Origin: JBQTIY01 sp052387675
GTDB taxonomy: Bacteria > Planctomycetota > B15-G4
Reading direction: 5' to 3'
NCBI GenBank assembly: GCA_052387675.1
Contig: JBQTIY010000002.1
Span: 372,001-436,000 of the forward strand
DNA length: 64,000 nucleotides
Positions 1 to 7,836 of this stretch are shown piece by piece (positions within the stretch are counted from its first letter, which is position 1; every line of letters starts with the position of its first letter). A program made the position numbers and the translations under genes. The notes under the pieces are model-generated. The model did not search any database. It was not told the DNA's origin and worked only from the letters and a program-made list of their open reading frames with translations.

Positions 1-67
1 TGAACGTCGCCTTGATATTGACCACCGCGCGCGACAGCACTCGGCGGATCTTCTTGGTTGCGGCCAT
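1..67 (-). CDS. rpsK: 30S ribosomal protein S11, N-terminal fragment (partial)
   Basis: Only the first 22 codons lie in the window; the gene runs off the left edge. The ATG at 65-67 opens a peptide beginning MAATKKIRRV and ending VVNIKATF, which matches the start of the S11 core (the ATFNNT region). S11 is a platform protein of the small subunit near the E site. It sits 18 bp downstream of the rpsM stop, the normal rpsM-rpsK order of the alpha operon. The identity rests on position plus the short core match. Confidence 0.85.
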   Translation of the reverse strand, partial: MAATKKIRRVLSRAVVNIKATF

Positions 68-85
68 GATGTGTGTGTTGCTCCG

Positions 86-469
86 TCAGCTCAGCTGCTT
101 GACCGACTTCTTGCCGGCCACTGTCTTGCGCGGGCCCTTGCGGGTCCGGGCGTTGCTCTGGGTGTTCTGGCCGCGCACGGGCAAGCCCTTGCGATGCCGC
201 AGGCCGCGATAGCAGCCGATGTCCTTGAGGCGCTGAATGTTCTGCGCCGTCTGGCGGCGCAGTGCGCCCTCGACCAGGTGCTCCTTCTCGAGCAGCGCCA
301 CGATGTGCTGCACGTCTTCCTCGGTGAGGTCCTTGGCGCGCAGGCTCGGAGCGAACTTCATCTTGGTGCAGACGCGCTGCGCCGTGGAGGGGCCCACGCC
401 GAAGATGTAGGTGAGCGCCACTTCCACACGCTTGCCGTTCGGGATGTCGACGCCGACGATTCTGGGCAC
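86..469 (-). CDS. rpsM: 30S ribosomal protein S13
   Basis: A 127-residue protein that starts MPRIVGVDIP and carries the S13 landmarks: the helix-turn-helix-like IFGVGPSTA segment near residue 23, and the basic tail with GLPVRGQNT followed by ARTRKGPRK. S13 sits in the 30S head and contacts the P-site tRNA and the intersubunit bridge. The length is normal for the family. It lies between rpmJ and rpsK, the usual alpha-operon order, and is probably co-transcribed with the upstream spc genes because no promoter is obvious in the 24-bp gap. Confidence 0.97.
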   Translation of the reverse strand: MPRIVGVDIPNGKRVEVALTYIFGVGPSTAQRVCTKMKFAPSLRAKDLTEEDVQHIVALLEKEHLVEGALRRQTAQNIQRLKDIGCYRGLRHRKGLPVRGQNTQSNARTRKGPRKTVAGKKSVKQLS

Positions 470-493
470 GAGGCTTCTCCTTGACTCGTCAGC

Positions 494-610
494 TCAGCGG
501 CCTTGCCGCTGCTTGTGACGGGGGTTGCTGCAAACGACGCGCACCACTCGGAAGCGCCGCACGATGCGGCAGTTCTCGCAGATGCGTCGAACGGACGTCC
601 TGACCTTCAT
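494..610 (-). CDS. rpmJ: 50S ribosomal protein L36
   Basis: A 38-residue, strongly basic protein (MKVRTSVRRI start). Cys11, Cys14, Cys27 and His32 are the zinc ligands of the classical L36 form. L36 binds 23S rRNA near the L7/L12 stalk base. Its ATG overlaps the TGA of infA (ATGA at 607-610), so translation is probably coupled to IF-1. The infA-rpmJ-rpsM-rpsK order is the standard bacterial arrangement. The gene is short but its identity is clear from the cysteine pattern and context. Confidence 0.95.
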   Translation of the reverse strand: MKVRTSVRRICENCRIVRRFRVVRVVCSNPRHKQRQGR

Positions 611-846
611 TTTCTCTCCGGTTCCGGGCTGCGCCCGCGATAGACGATGCGACCCCGGCTCAGGTCGTAGGGGCTGACCTCGACCGTCACCGTGTCGCCT
701 GGCAGGATGCGGATGTAATTCATCCTCATTTTGCCTGAAACATGGGCTGTGAGGCGATGACCATTCTCGAGTTCCACTTTGAAGACCGCATTCGGCAGGG
801 ACTCCAGCACCTTGGCCGAGACCCGCAGAGCCGTTTCGCGGGTCAT
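607..846 (-). CDS. infA: Translation initiation factor IF-1
   Basis: A 79-residue single OB-fold protein. The segments FKVELENGH, LTAHVSGKMR and GDTVTVEVSPYDLSRGRI are typical IF-1. It occupies the A site of the 30S subunit during initiation. An open frame extends further upstream, but that part lies inside adk and does not look like IF-1. The ATG at 844-846 falls 1 bp after the adk stop and gives the family length. Note that map, which often separates adk from infA, is absent here. Confidence 0.95.
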   Translation of the reverse strand: MTRETALRVSAKVLESLPNAVFKVELENGHRLTAHVSGKMRMNYIRILPGDTVTVEVSPYDLSRGRIVYRGRSPEPERK

Positions 847-847
847 C

Positions 848-1546
848 TCAGGCCCGCCTCGAGGAGGGCTGGGGCTGGGGCAAAGGAACGAGGCGGGCCA
901 GCAGCTCGTCGGCCACCACCCCCACCTCCCGGTGGCCATCCACCGAGACAAGCAGCCCGCGGCTGGCATAGAACTCCCGCAAGGGAGCCGTTTGGCGGCG
1001 GTAGACCGCGAGCCGCTCGCTCACCACGGCGGCCGTGTCGTCGGAGCGCTGTTCCAGGGGGCCGCCGCAGCCGTCGCACAGGCCGGCCGCGCGGGGCGGC
1101 AGGAAGTCGAGATGGAAGCTGCGGCCGCAGCCGCGGCACGAGCGCCGTCCGGTGAGCCGCTGCAGCAGGATCGCATCGGGCACGGTCAGGTCGGCCACGC
1201 GATCGAGCGGCGTGCCGAGCGCGGCCAGCCGCCGGTCGAGTTCCTCGGCCTGGGCGCGATTGCGCGGAAAGCCGTCGAGCAGAAAGCCGCCGGAGGCGGC
1301 CCGGCCTGAGCCGGCGGCGCCCAGCCGCTCGAAGAGCACTTCGAAGACCACGTCGTCCGGCACCAGCCGACCGGCCTCCATGTGCTGCTTGGCCGCGAGG
1401 CCAGCCGCCGTGCCGGCCTGCACCGCGGCGCGCAGCAAATCACCCGTGGACAGATGCGTGAGGCCGCGACGCTGACAGACGAGCTGGGCTTGCGTGCCCT
1501 TGCCGGCGCCGGGAGCGCCGAGCAAAACGTAACGACCGTCCGTCAA
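848..1546 (-). CDS. adk: Adenylate kinase, zinc-LID long form
   Basis: Interconverts ATP plus AMP and two ADP. The 232-residue protein has the P-loop GAPGAGKGT at residues 10-18, the AMP-binding STGDLLRA stretch and the DGFPRN motif. It is the long form with a LID domain carrying two CxxC pairs (CRGC and CDGC), expected to bind zinc structurally. The C-terminus has an extra Pro/Gln-rich tail. The start codon overlaps the secY stop by 4 bp, so it belongs to the spc operon tail as in many bacteria. Confidence 0.96.
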   Translation of the reverse strand: MTDGRYVLLGAPGAGKGTQAQLVCQRRGLTHLSTGDLLRAAVQAGTAAGLAAKQHMEAGRLVPDDVVFEVLFERLGAAGSGRAASGGFLLDGFPRNRAQAEELDRRLAALGTPLDRVADLTVPDAILLQRLTGRRSCRGCGRSFHLDFLPPRAAGLCDGCGGPLEQRSDDTAAVVSERLAVYRRQTAPLREFYASRGLLVSVDGHREVGVVADELLARLVPLPQPQPSSRRA

Positions 1547-2877
1547 GCCGCCCCCCGCCCCGCACCGCGGCGTGCCCAGCCCGCACCGGCTTCACCCAGT
1601 CCCTCGTAGCGGCGCATGACCAGCATCGAGTTGACCTTGTCGACCAGGTCGAGGATGACGCCCACGACGATGAGGATGCTGGTGCCGCCCAGAAACATGG
1701 CCAAGTCCGGCGGCATGTTCGGCACGTTGCTCGAGAGCAACTGCGGCAGCACCGCGATGATCACCAGGAAGGTGGCGCCCGCCAGCGTGACGCGGAACAT
1801 GACCGATTCCAGGTACTCGGCGGTGCGCTGACCGGGCCGCAGCCCCGGCACGAAGCCGCCGTATTCCTTGAGGTTGTCGGCGATCTCCTTGGGCTGGAAC
1901 ATCAGCGACGTCCAGAAGAAGGAGAAGAGGAAAACCAGCGCGGCGTAGAAAAGCGTGTACCAGAAGCCGCCCCACGAGAAGGTGCGCTGGAAGAAACTGC
2001 CGCCGAAGATCTTGTCCATCACTGTGGGCACGATGAACAGGAAGGAGGCAAAAATGATCGGCATGACGCCGGCCTGGTTCACCTTGAGCGGCAGGTAGTG
2101 CCGCTGACCGCCGTAGACCCGGCGGCCGCGCATCTGCTTGCCCTGCTGGATCGGAATGCGCCGCTGACCCTTGGTCACGAAGACGATGCAGAAGACGATC
2201 AGCACGTAGAGCACCAGCAACTGCGCAATGGGCTGGACCCAGCTGCCTTCCGTGGAGGTGGCGAGCTGCGCCAGCATGGTGGGCATGTTGGCCACGATGC
2301 CGCCCATGATGATGAGCGAAATGCCGTTGCCGAGGCCGTACTCGGTGATCTGCTCACCGATCCACATGACGATGAGCGTGCCGGTCGTCAGCGTGAGGAC
2401 CACGCCCACCTTCCAGAGGAAGCTGTTGTAGAGGACTTCGTCGATCACGCCCTCGGCCGCCGCGTCGCCGAGCATGCCGTAGATGATGATCAGCGCCTGC
2501 AGAATGCAGATCGGCACTGTCGCGTAGCGCGTGTAGCGGTTGATGATCTTCTGGCCGGCCTGCCCCTCCTTGGAGAGGGCTTCGAGCTTCGGCACGACCT
2601 TGACCAGCAGCGAAAAGATGATCGAGGCGCTGATGTAGGGCATGACGCCCAGGGTGAAGAGCATGCACGAGCCGATGGCGCCGCCCGACAAGGCATTGAA
2701 GATGCCGAAAGCGAAGCCGCCGGAGAGTTCGTCCTGGAAGCGCTCGAGCGCCGCGTAATTCACGCCCGGGATAGGCACGTGAAAGCCCACGCGATAAGCC
2801 AACAGCAGGCTCAGCGTGATGAAGATCTTCTTACGGATCTCCGGGACGCGGAAGATGTTGAGGAAGCCGGACGCCAT
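1543..2877 (-). CDS. secY: Preprotein translocase subunit SecY
   Basis: The 444-residue channel protein of the Sec translocon, with about ten hydrophobic segments. Family signatures include the HVPIPGVN plug/TM1 region, GLGNGISLIIM in the middle, and the C-terminal cytosolic loop MFQPKEIADNLKEYGGFVPG with its downstream RPG. It forms the SecYEG pore with SecE, encoded at 26293-26739. The position after rplO and before adk is the standard spc operon order. The ATG is 6 bp past the rplO stop. Confidence 0.97.
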   Translation of the reverse strand: MASGFLNIFRVPEIRKKIFITLSLLLAYRVGFHVPIPGVNYAALERFQDELSGGFAFGIFNALSGGAIGSCMLFTLGVMPYISASIIFSLLVKVVPKLEALSKEGQAGQKIINRYTRYATVPICILQALIIIYGMLGDAAAEGVIDEVLYNSFLWKVGVVLTLTTGTLIVMWIGEQITEYGLGNGISLIIMGGIVANMPTMLAQLATSTEGSWVQPIAQLLVLYVLIVFCIVFVTKGQRRIPIQQGKQMRGRRVYGGQRHYLPLKVNQAGVMPIIFASFLFIVPTVMDKIFGGSFFQRTFSWGGFWYTLFYAALVFLFSFFWTSLMFQPKEIADNLKEYGGFVPGLRPGQRTAEYLESVMFRVTLAGATFLVIIAVLPQLLSSNVPNMPPDLAMFLGGTSILIVVGVILDLVDKVNSMLVMRRYEGLGEAGAGWARRGAGRGAA

Positions 2878-2883
2878 TGCGTA

Positions 2884-3369
2884 TTAGTTCGCGGCGCCGG
2901 GCGCGGCGGCCTGCGGCGCACCGGCCGACAGCGCGATGCTGCCGCCCGCGGCCTCGATCTTGGCGCGGGCCGATTCCGAAATGCGGTCGGCCTTCAGGCT
3001 GATGGCCACGCTGATGTCGCCCTTGCCCAGCACCTTGAGGCCGGTGGCCTTCTTCTTGACCAAGCGAGCGGCCTTGACCGTGGCGAGATCCACCGTGCCG
3101 CCCTTGGGGAAGGCGCGGGCCAAGTCCTCGACGTTGACGATGTCCCACTCCACGCGGAAGTCGGAGTTGGTGAAGCCGCGCTTGGGCAGGCGGCGGAAGA
3201 GCGGCATCTGGCCGCCTTCATGCGCGAGACCGCCGCCCACGCCGGAGCGGCTGCCCTGTCCGTTCATGCCGCGCCCGGCCGTGCAGCCGCGGCCGCTGCC
3301 CGGTCCACGGCCCACGCGGCGACCGCGCTTGAGCTTGAGGTCGTGCGTCTTGACGTCCTGCAGATTCAT
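2884..3369 (-). CDS. rplO: 50S ribosomal protein L15
   Basis: A 161-residue protein with the glycine-rich basic N-terminus (RGRRVGRGPGSGRG) and the MPLFRRLPKRGF core typical of L15. The C-terminal 15 residues are an Ala/Pro-rich tail beyond the fold. L15 is an early assembly protein that contacts many 23S domains. Its start overlaps the rpsE stop by 4 bp (ATGA). In most bacteria rpmD (L30) lies between rpsE and rplO; the direct overlap here leaves no room for it. Confidence 0.96.
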   Translation of the reverse strand: MNLQDVKTHDLKLKRGRRVGRGPGSGRGCTAGRGMNGQGSRSGVGGGLAHEGGQMPLFRRLPKRGFTNSDFRVEWDIVNVEDLARAFPKGGTVDLATVKAARLVKKKATGLKVLGKGDISVAISLKADRISESARAKIEAAGGSIALSAGAPQAAAPGAAN

Positions 3370-3863
3370 GAGAGCGACACTCCGCGGAGGGCCTCGACCT
3401 GCCGGCGCGGGCGCACCGACTGCAGGCCGGCCAGCGTGGCCTTGACCAAGTTCACCGGGTTGTTCGAGCCCAAGCTCTTGCTGAGGATGTCGCGCACACC
3501 AGCCAGTTCGAGCACCGAGCGCACCGTGGCGCCGGCGATGATGCCGGTGCCCGGCGCGGCGGGCAGCAGGCGCACTTCGGCGGCGCCGAAGCGGCCCATG
3601 ACCTCGTGCTCGATCGTGCCCTTCTTGAGGGTCACGCGCACCAGGTTCTTCTGGGCATCGCGCACGGCCTTCTCGACGGCGGTGGGCACTTCCGGCGCCT
3701 TGCCGAAACCGATGCCGACGCTGCCATGGCGATCGCCCACGACGACGAGCGCCGAGAACGAGAAGCGCCGGCCGCCCTTGACGACCTTGGCGCAGCGGTT
3801 GACCTTGACCACAGCCTCCTCGTAGGAGCCCGTGTTGCCTGGTTCATTGAAGTTGTCGGCCAT
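3366..3863 (-). CDS. rpsE: 30S ribosomal protein S5
   Basis: A 165-residue protein with the dsRBD-like N-terminal half (KVVKGGRRFSFSALVVVGD) and the C-terminal half with GTGIIAG and the KSLGSNNPVN motif, all diagnostic of S5. S5 lies at the mRNA entry side and affects decoding fidelity; the KGGRRFSF loop is the region near the spectinomycin pocket. It follows rplR by 9 bp and overlaps rplO by 4 bp. Confidence 0.97.
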   Translation of the reverse strand: MADNFNEPGNTGSYEEAVVKVNRCAKVVKGGRRFSFSALVVVGDRHGSVGIGFGKAPEVPTAVEKAVRDAQKNLVRVTLKKGTIEHEVMGRFGAAEVRLLPAAPGTGIIAGATVRSVLELAGVRDILSKSLGSNNPVNLVKATLAGLQSVRPRRQVEALRGVSLS

Positions 3864-3872
3864 CGAATGCTC

Positions 3873-4241
3873 CTAGAAGGCGAGCCCGGCTTTGCGGGCG
3901 CCTTCGGCCAGCGACTTGACGCGGCCGTGGAATCGGTACCAGCCGCGGTCGAAGACCACGGTCTTGACGCCACGCTCCAGGAGGCGGCGCGCAATGTCCT
4001 CGCCCACGACGCGGGCGGTTTCCACCTTGCGCCCCTCGAGCTTGGACTTGAGTGTCGGATCGAGCGAGGACGAAGCGGCCAGCGTGACTCCGCGCAGGTC
4101 GTCGATGGCCTGCACGTAGATCTGCTGGGAAGAGCGGTGCACCGTGAGACGCGGGCGCTCGGCCGTGCCGCGGACGCGGCTGCGGGTGGAGGCGGCCTTG
4201 CGGACGCGGCGACGATTGCGGAGTAGGAAAGCGCGTTGCAT
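3873..4241 (-). CDS. rplR: 50S ribosomal protein L18
   Basis: A 122-residue basic protein with an Arg-rich N-terminus, the RPRLTVHRSSQQIYVQAIDD strand-helix region and the C-terminal VFDRGWYRFHGRVKSLAEGARKAGL signature. L18 binds 5S rRNA together with L5 and L25. The order rplF-rplR-rpsE is canonical. The length is normal and the ATG lies 8 bp after the rplF stop. Confidence 0.97.
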   Translation of the reverse strand: MQRAFLLRNRRRVRKAASTRSRVRGTAERPRLTVHRSSQQIYVQAIDDLRGVTLAASSSLDPTLKSKLEGRKVETARVVGEDIARRLLERGVKTVVFDRGWYRFHGRVKSLAEGARKAGLAF

Positions 4242-4249
4242 GTTCGACC

Positions 4250-4795
4250 TCAGGTCCCGAGCGACTTGCCGACCTTGCGGCGCACGTATTCACCGTCGTA
4301 ACGAATGCCCTTGCCCTTGTAGGGCTCGGGCTTGCGCAGGGAGCGAATCTCCGCCGCGAACTGGCCGACGAGCTGCTTGTCGGCGCCCTTGATGACCACC
4401 AGGGTGGGCTGCGGCACTTCGCAGAGCAGGCCCTTGGGGATGACCCGCTTGACCGGCTTGTTGAAGCCGATGTTCAGCACGAGGCTGGGGCCTTCGATCT
4501 TGGCATTGAAGCCGACGCCCTGGATGTCCAGGCGCTTCTCGAAGCCCTTCTCCACGCCCTCGACCATGTTGGCCAAGAGCGCGCGGAACAGGCCGTGCAC
4601 GGCGCGCTCCGCGCCGGTTTCGCCGCGGCGCGTGAGCTTCGCACTGCGCGCGCCCTCGTCGACGGCGAGGTCGAGCGAGGGATGGAGCTCCTGCGTGAGG
4701 GTGAACTTGCCGCCCTCGACCTTCACGGTGCGCCCGGCCAGCGAGAGCTTGGTGCTCGCCTTCCAGGTGACCGGCTGTCTTCCAATTCTTGACAT
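4250..4795 (-). CDS. rplF: 50S ribosomal protein L6
   Basis: A 181-residue protein of two tandem L6 folds. It starts MSRIGRQPV, has GVEKGFEKRLDIQGVGFNA in the middle and ends with the diagnostic PEPYKGKGIRYDGEYVRRKVGKS. L6 sits near the factor-binding (sarcin-ricin) region of the large subunit. The position between rpsH and rplR is the canonical spc order. Its length and start are unremarkable. Confidence 0.97.
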   Translation of the reverse strand: MSRIGRQPVTWKASTKLSLAGRTVKVEGGKFTLTQELHPSLDLAVDEGARSAKLTRRGETGAERAVHGLFRALLANMVEGVEKGFEKRLDIQGVGFNAKIEGPSLVLNIGFNKPVKRVIPKGLLCEVPQPTLVVIKGADKQLVGQFAAEIRSLRKPEPYKGKGIRYDGEYVRRKVGKSLGT

Positions 4796-4816
4796 GCTGT
4801 TCCTCGTTCCCCCGCC

Positions 4817-5215
4817 TTACCAGACCGTGGCCAGGAGTTCACCGCCGACGTGGCGGCTGCGGCACTCGCGGTCGCTCAGCACGCCGGCCGGGGTGGAATA
4901 GATGCCGATGCCCGTGCCGTTCAGCACGCGCCCCACGGAGTCGGCACCGCGATAGAGACGGCGGCCCGGCTTGCTGTCGCGGCGGATCTCGTGGATCACG
5001 CGCTCGCCATCCGGGCCGTACTTGAGCTTGAGCACAAGCTGGCCCTGCACCGCTCCGGGCACAACGGACCAGTCGTGGATGAAGCCCTCGCGCTTGAGCA
5101 CGTCGGCGATCTCGCGCTTGACGCGCGAGGCCGGCATGGTGACGTCGTGCCGATGGACGATGAGCGCATTGCGCGTGCGCGTCAGCATGTCGGCGATGGG
5201 ATCGGTCATGGTCAT
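4817..5215 (-). CDS. rpsH: 30S ribosomal protein S8
   Basis: A 132-residue protein with MTDPIADMLTRTRNA at the N-terminus and the C-terminal signature GIGIYSTPAGVLSDRECR (family GxxSTxxGxxxxxxA/C). S8 nucleates central-domain assembly of 16S rRNA and often autoregulates the spc operon. The open frame extends upstream into rpsN, but a GGAGG 6 bp before the ATG at 5213-5215 fixes the start. A second in-frame ATG lies two codons later. Confidence 0.96.
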   Translation of the reverse strand: MTMTDPIADMLTRTRNALIVHRHDVTMPASRVKREIADVLKREGFIHDWSVVPGAVQGQLVLKLKYGPDGERVIHEIRRDSKPGRRLYRGADSVGRVLNGTGIGIYSTPAGVLSDRECRSRHVGGELLATVW

Positions 5216-5234
5216 GGTGTGTTCCTCCGCCGGC

Positions 5235-5420
5235 TCACCAGCTGGCCTTGCGCACGCCCGGGATCTCGCCGGCCAGGGCCAGCGTCCGGAAGCAGATGCG
5301 GCAGATGCCGAACTTGCGCAGGAAAGCATGGCTGCGCCCGCACAGCGAGCAGCGCGAATGCGCCCGCGTCGGGAACTTCGGCTTCATCTTGGTCTTGGCG
5401 ATCCAGCTCGTCTTGCCCAC
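5235..5420 (-). CDS. rpsN: 30S ribosomal protein S14, zinc-binding (type Z)
   Basis: A 61-residue short-form S14. Cys24, Cys27, Cys40 and Cys43 form the two CxxC pairs of the zinc-binding type, in contrast to the roughly 100-residue zinc-free form of enterobacteria. It begins MGKTSWIAKT and ends IPGVRKASW, as the family does. It lies between rplE and rpsH in the canonical order and helps assemble the 30S head near S3 and S10. Confidence 0.96.
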   Translation of the reverse strand: MGKTSWIAKTKMKPKFPTRAHSRCSLCGRSHAFLRKFGICRICFRTLALAGEIPGVRKASW

Positions 5421-5449
5421 GTGTGCGGTGTCCTTCCTCGCGCGGCGCC

Positions 5450-6172
5450 TTAGGCGTTGCGCGGCGTGTCCTTGGTGTCGCCGTCCTTGCGGAACGGCAT
5501 CCCCAGCCGCTCGAGCAGTTCGACCGCGAGTGCATCGCGCCCGGCTGTCGTCACGACGGTGATGTTCATGCCCTGCGAATGCTTGATCTTGTCCAGGTCG
5601 ATCTCAGGGAAGACCGTCTGGTCGGAGAGGCCCATGCTGTAGTTGCCGCGTCCGTCGAAACCGCCGCGCTTGAGGCCGCGGAAGTCCTTGATACGCGGAA
5701 TGACCACGGCGATCAGGCGGTCGAGGAACTCCCACATGCGATGGCCACGCAGGGTGACCATGCAGCCGATGGGCATGCCCTCGCGCAGGCGGAAGTTCGC
5801 GACGGCCTTCTTGGCCGAGCGCAACGCGGCCTTCTGACCGGTGATCAGCGTGAGGTCGGCGGCGGCCGCTTCGGCCAGGGCCTTGTTCTCGCGCGCCGCG
5901 CCGACGCCCATGGACACGACGACCTTGAGCAGGCGCGGTGCGGCGTTCAGGTTGCGGATGCCGTGCGCTTCCATGATCTGCGGACGGACCGTGTCCTGGT
6001 AGGTCTTGAAGAGGCGCGGCGTGGCGCCGGCCGATGCGGCGGCGTGGCCGGCGGCGGCCTGCGGCGCGCTTTCGGCCGTCTTGCCAGCCTTCTTCTCGCG
6101 CTTCTCACGCGGAGGCTTGGCGGCGGCGCCCTTGGTCGCAGTCGTGTCGGAAGTGGATTCGTTGCGGGTCAT
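5450..6172 (-). CDS. rplE: 50S ribosomal protein L5 with Ala/Lys-rich N-terminal extension
   Basis: L5 binds 5S rRNA and contacts P-site tRNA. The fold begins around residue 51 (RLFKTYQDTVRPQIMEAHG) and contains RLLKVVVSMGVG and the RGNYSMGLSDQTVFPEID signature. The ATG at 6170-6172 gives 240 residues, about 60 more than usual; the extra is a low-complexity Ala/Lys/Glu N-terminal tail. A longer open frame to 6253 would overlap rplX by about 50 bp, so I rejected it. A weak AGGCAAG precedes the chosen start. Confidence 0.93.
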   Translation of the reverse strand: MTRNESTSDTTATKGAAAKPPREKREKKAGKTAESAPQAAAGHAAASAGATPRLFKTYQDTVRPQIMEAHGIRNLNAAPRLLKVVVSMGVGAARENKALAEAAAADLTLITGQKAALRSAKKAVANFRLREGMPIGCMVTLRGHRMWEFLDRLIAVVIPRIKDFRGLKRGGFDGRGNYSMGLSDQTVFPEIDLDKIKHSQGMNITVVTTAGRDALAVELLERLGMPFRKDGDTKDTPRNA

Positions 6173-6200
6173 AGCTTGCCTGGGGTCGTGCCGGGGATGC

Positions 6201-6515
6201 TCAGTTCGCGAGGGCCTTGCCGGTGGGCCGAGCGACACGCTGCCGCTTGCCACCGGTGCGCGTGATGCCCAGGCGCACGCCCTTGCCGGCCTCGGCGTCG
6301 AAATAGGCCAGCTTGGCGAGCGAGATTGGGTATTCGCGGTGCGTGCGGCCGCCCTGCGGCTGCTCCTGGCTCTTGCGCACGTGCTTCCACTTCATGTTGA
6401 CGCCTTCCACGATGGCGGCGCCGTGCTTGCGGTCGAGGCTGAGGATGCGGCCGGTCTTGCCGCGGTCCACGCCGGCACGCACCACGACCGTGTCACCCGA
6501 GCGGAGCAGAGACAT
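6201..6515 (-). CDS. rplX: 50S ribosomal protein L24
   Basis: A 104-residue protein with an N-terminal KOW motif (SGDTVVVRAGVDRGKTGRIL) and the VEGVNMKWKHVRKSQEQPQGG stretch diagnostic of bacterial L24. It is an assembly initiator that binds the 5' end of 23S rRNA near the tunnel exit. Its ATG overlaps the rplN stop by one base (TGATG around 6515), which suggests translational coupling. The length is normal. Confidence 0.96.
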   Translation of the reverse strand: MSLLRSGDTVVVRAGVDRGKTGRILSLDRKHGAAIVEGVNMKWKHVRKSQEQPQGGRTHREYPISLAKLAYFDAEAGKGVRLGITRTGGKRQRVARPTGKALAN

Positions 6516-6883
6516 CAGACGACCTCCGTTGCGAGGCTGATGATCTTCATGAAGTTCTTGTTGCGCAGCTCACGGGCGACCGCGCCGAAAATGCGCGTGC
6601 CGACCGGATTGCCGTCCTTGTCAATGATGACCAGGGCGTTGCGGTCGAAGCGCACCCGTGAGCCGTCGCGGCGCCGAATGTCCTTGCGCGTGCGCACGAC
6701 CACTGCGCGCACGACCGAACCCTTCTTGACCGTGGCCGTGGGAATGGACTTCTTGACCGAGCCGATGATCACGTCACCCACCGAGGCATAGCGGCGCTTG
6801 CTGCCGCCCAAGACCTTGAAGCACATGACCGTCTTGGCGCCGGTGTTGTCGGCCACGTCGAGAATGGTCTGCTGCTGGATCAC
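6515..6883 (-). CDS. rplN: 50S ribosomal protein L14
   Basis: A 122-residue protein starting MIQQQTILDVADNTGAK, with the RRRDGSRVRFDRNALVIID motif and the C-terminal GTRIFGAVARELR that are invariant in L14. It lies on the intersubunit face and contributes to bridges with h14 of 16S rRNA. It overlaps rpsQ by 4 bp upstream and rplX by 1 bp downstream. Confidence 0.97.
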   Translation of the reverse strand: MIQQQTILDVADNTGAKTVMCFKVLGGSKRRYASVGDVIIGSVKKSIPTATVKKGSVVRAVVVRTRKDIRRRDGSRVRFDRNALVIIDKDGNPVGTRIFGAVARELRNKNFMKIISLATEVV

Positions 6884-7188
6884 TTCGTGTTCCCTTGTCC
6901 CTTGGCGAGCACGCGCACCAGCCGCCAGCGCTTGGTGCGGCTGAGCGGGCGGGTGAAGATCAGTTCGACGCGATCGCCGACCTGGGCCTCGTTCTGCTCG
7001 TCATGCGCCACGAGGGTGGTGTGGCGCTTGATGTACTTCTTGTAGACGGGATGCAGAACCTTGCGGTCCACGCGGACCACGATGGTCTTCTGCATCTTGC
7101 TGCTCTTGACCACGCCGATGCGGCGCACCTCGTGGCGAGGCGCGGCGTCGGCCGAGCTCGGAGCGGCGGATTGAGCCTGCGGTGTCAT
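6880..7188 (-). CDS. rpsQ: 30S ribosomal protein S17 with N-terminal extension
   Basis: A 102-residue protein. The S17 OB fold starts around residue 20 (RRIGVVKSSKMQKTIVVRV) and includes the HPVYKKYIKRHTTLVAHDE segment and the GDRVELIFTRPLSRTKRWRLV signature. The first 20 residues are Ala/Ser/Pro-rich and extend beyond the usual start; the ATG at 7188 is the only good start. S17 binds 16S domain I. It lies in the rpmC-rpsQ-rplN order of the S10/spc junction. Confidence 0.95.
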   Translation of the reverse strand: MTPQAQSAAPSSADAAPRHEVRRIGVVKSSKMQKTIVVRVDRKVLHPVYKKYIKRHTTLVAHDEQNEAQVGDRVELIFTRPLSRTKRWRLVRVLAKGQGNTK

Positions 7189-7198
7189 GCGGTTTCCT

Positions 7199-7426
7199 TC
7201 ACTTCCTCGGAGCGCTGCCGTGGATGCTCAATTCGCGCTCGCGCAGCAGCGTGCGCAGGCGGGCCACCTCGCGACGGATCGCGCGGATCCGACTGGGCTT
7301 CGCCAGGCCCTCGGAGCTGGACTTGAAACGCAGATCGAAGAGTTCCTTCTGCAGCGCCTGAATGTCGAAGGCCAGCTCGCTGTCCTCCTTCTCGCGCAGT
7401 TCCTTGAGACGAGCGGTGGCTTTCAT
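7199..7426 (-). CDS. rpmC: 50S ribosomal protein L29
   Basis: A 75-residue, all-helical protein starting MKATARLKELREKEDSEL. It carries the LQKELFDLRF motif and the RIRAIRREVARLRTLLRE C-terminal helix typical of L29. It lies at the tunnel exit near L23 and contributes to the docking site for nascent-chain factors. The start overlaps the rplP stop by 4 bp. Confidence 0.95.
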   Translation of the reverse strand: MKATARLKELREKEDSELAFDIQALQKELFDLRFKSSSEGLAKPSRIRAIRREVARLRTLLRERELSIHGSAPRK

Positions 7427-7836
7427 CGCACTCTCCGCTGCACGAGCCGCACCCGCAGCGGCAACTTGTGCGCCACGCGGTTCATGGCCAGCTTGGCGAT
7501 TTCCGGCGTCGCACCGCCCACTTCGAAGAGCACGGTGCCGGGCTTGATGACCGCGGCCCAGTACTCGACCTCGCCCTTACCCTTACCCATGCGGGTTTCG
7601 GCAGGAATGGCGGTGATGGGCTTGTGCGGGAAAACGCGGATGGTGATGCGGGCCGCCGGTGCGGCGCGCGTGGCGGCCACGCGTCCGGCCTCTAGCACGC
7701 GGGCCGAGAGGAAGCCGGCTTCCAGCGACTGCAGTCCGTACTCACCGAACTCCACGGTGTGCCCGGCCGTCGCGTAGCCGCGAATCTTGCCCTTGTGCAC
7801 CTTGCGGTGCTTGGTGCGCTTCGGCATCCCCTTCAT
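7423..7836 (-). CDS. rplP: 50S ribosomal protein L16
   Basis: A 137-residue protein with MPKRTKHRKVHKGK near the N-terminus, the RITIRVFPHKPITAIPAETRMGKGKG stretch and the EVEYWAAVIKPGTVLFEV motif, all L16 hallmarks. It contacts A-site tRNA and organises the peptidyl-transferase region. The first ATG overlaps the rpsC stop as ATGA; an alternative start three codons later matches the family start (MPKR). Confidence 0.96.
   Translation of the reverse strand: MKGMPKRTKHRKVHKGKIRGYATAGHTVEFGEYGLQSLEAGFLSARVLEAGRVAATRAAPAARITIRVFPHKPITAIPAETRMGKGKGEVEYWAAVIKPGTVLFEVGGATPEIAKLAMNRVAHKLPLRVRLVQRRVR

Noticed and set aside
847..969. An upstream extension of infA
   Set aside because: It runs inside adk and is not IF-1-like. 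The ATG at 844-846 gives the family length.
2098..3825. A 575-residue open frame on the plus strand
   Set aside because: It lies antisense to secY, rplO and rpsE, whose protein families are unmistakable. In GC-rich DNA the complementary frame is often open. It has no recognisable domain.
6173..6253. An earlier in-frame start for rplE
   Set aside because: It would overlap rplX by about 50 bp and adds residues with no L5 similarity.
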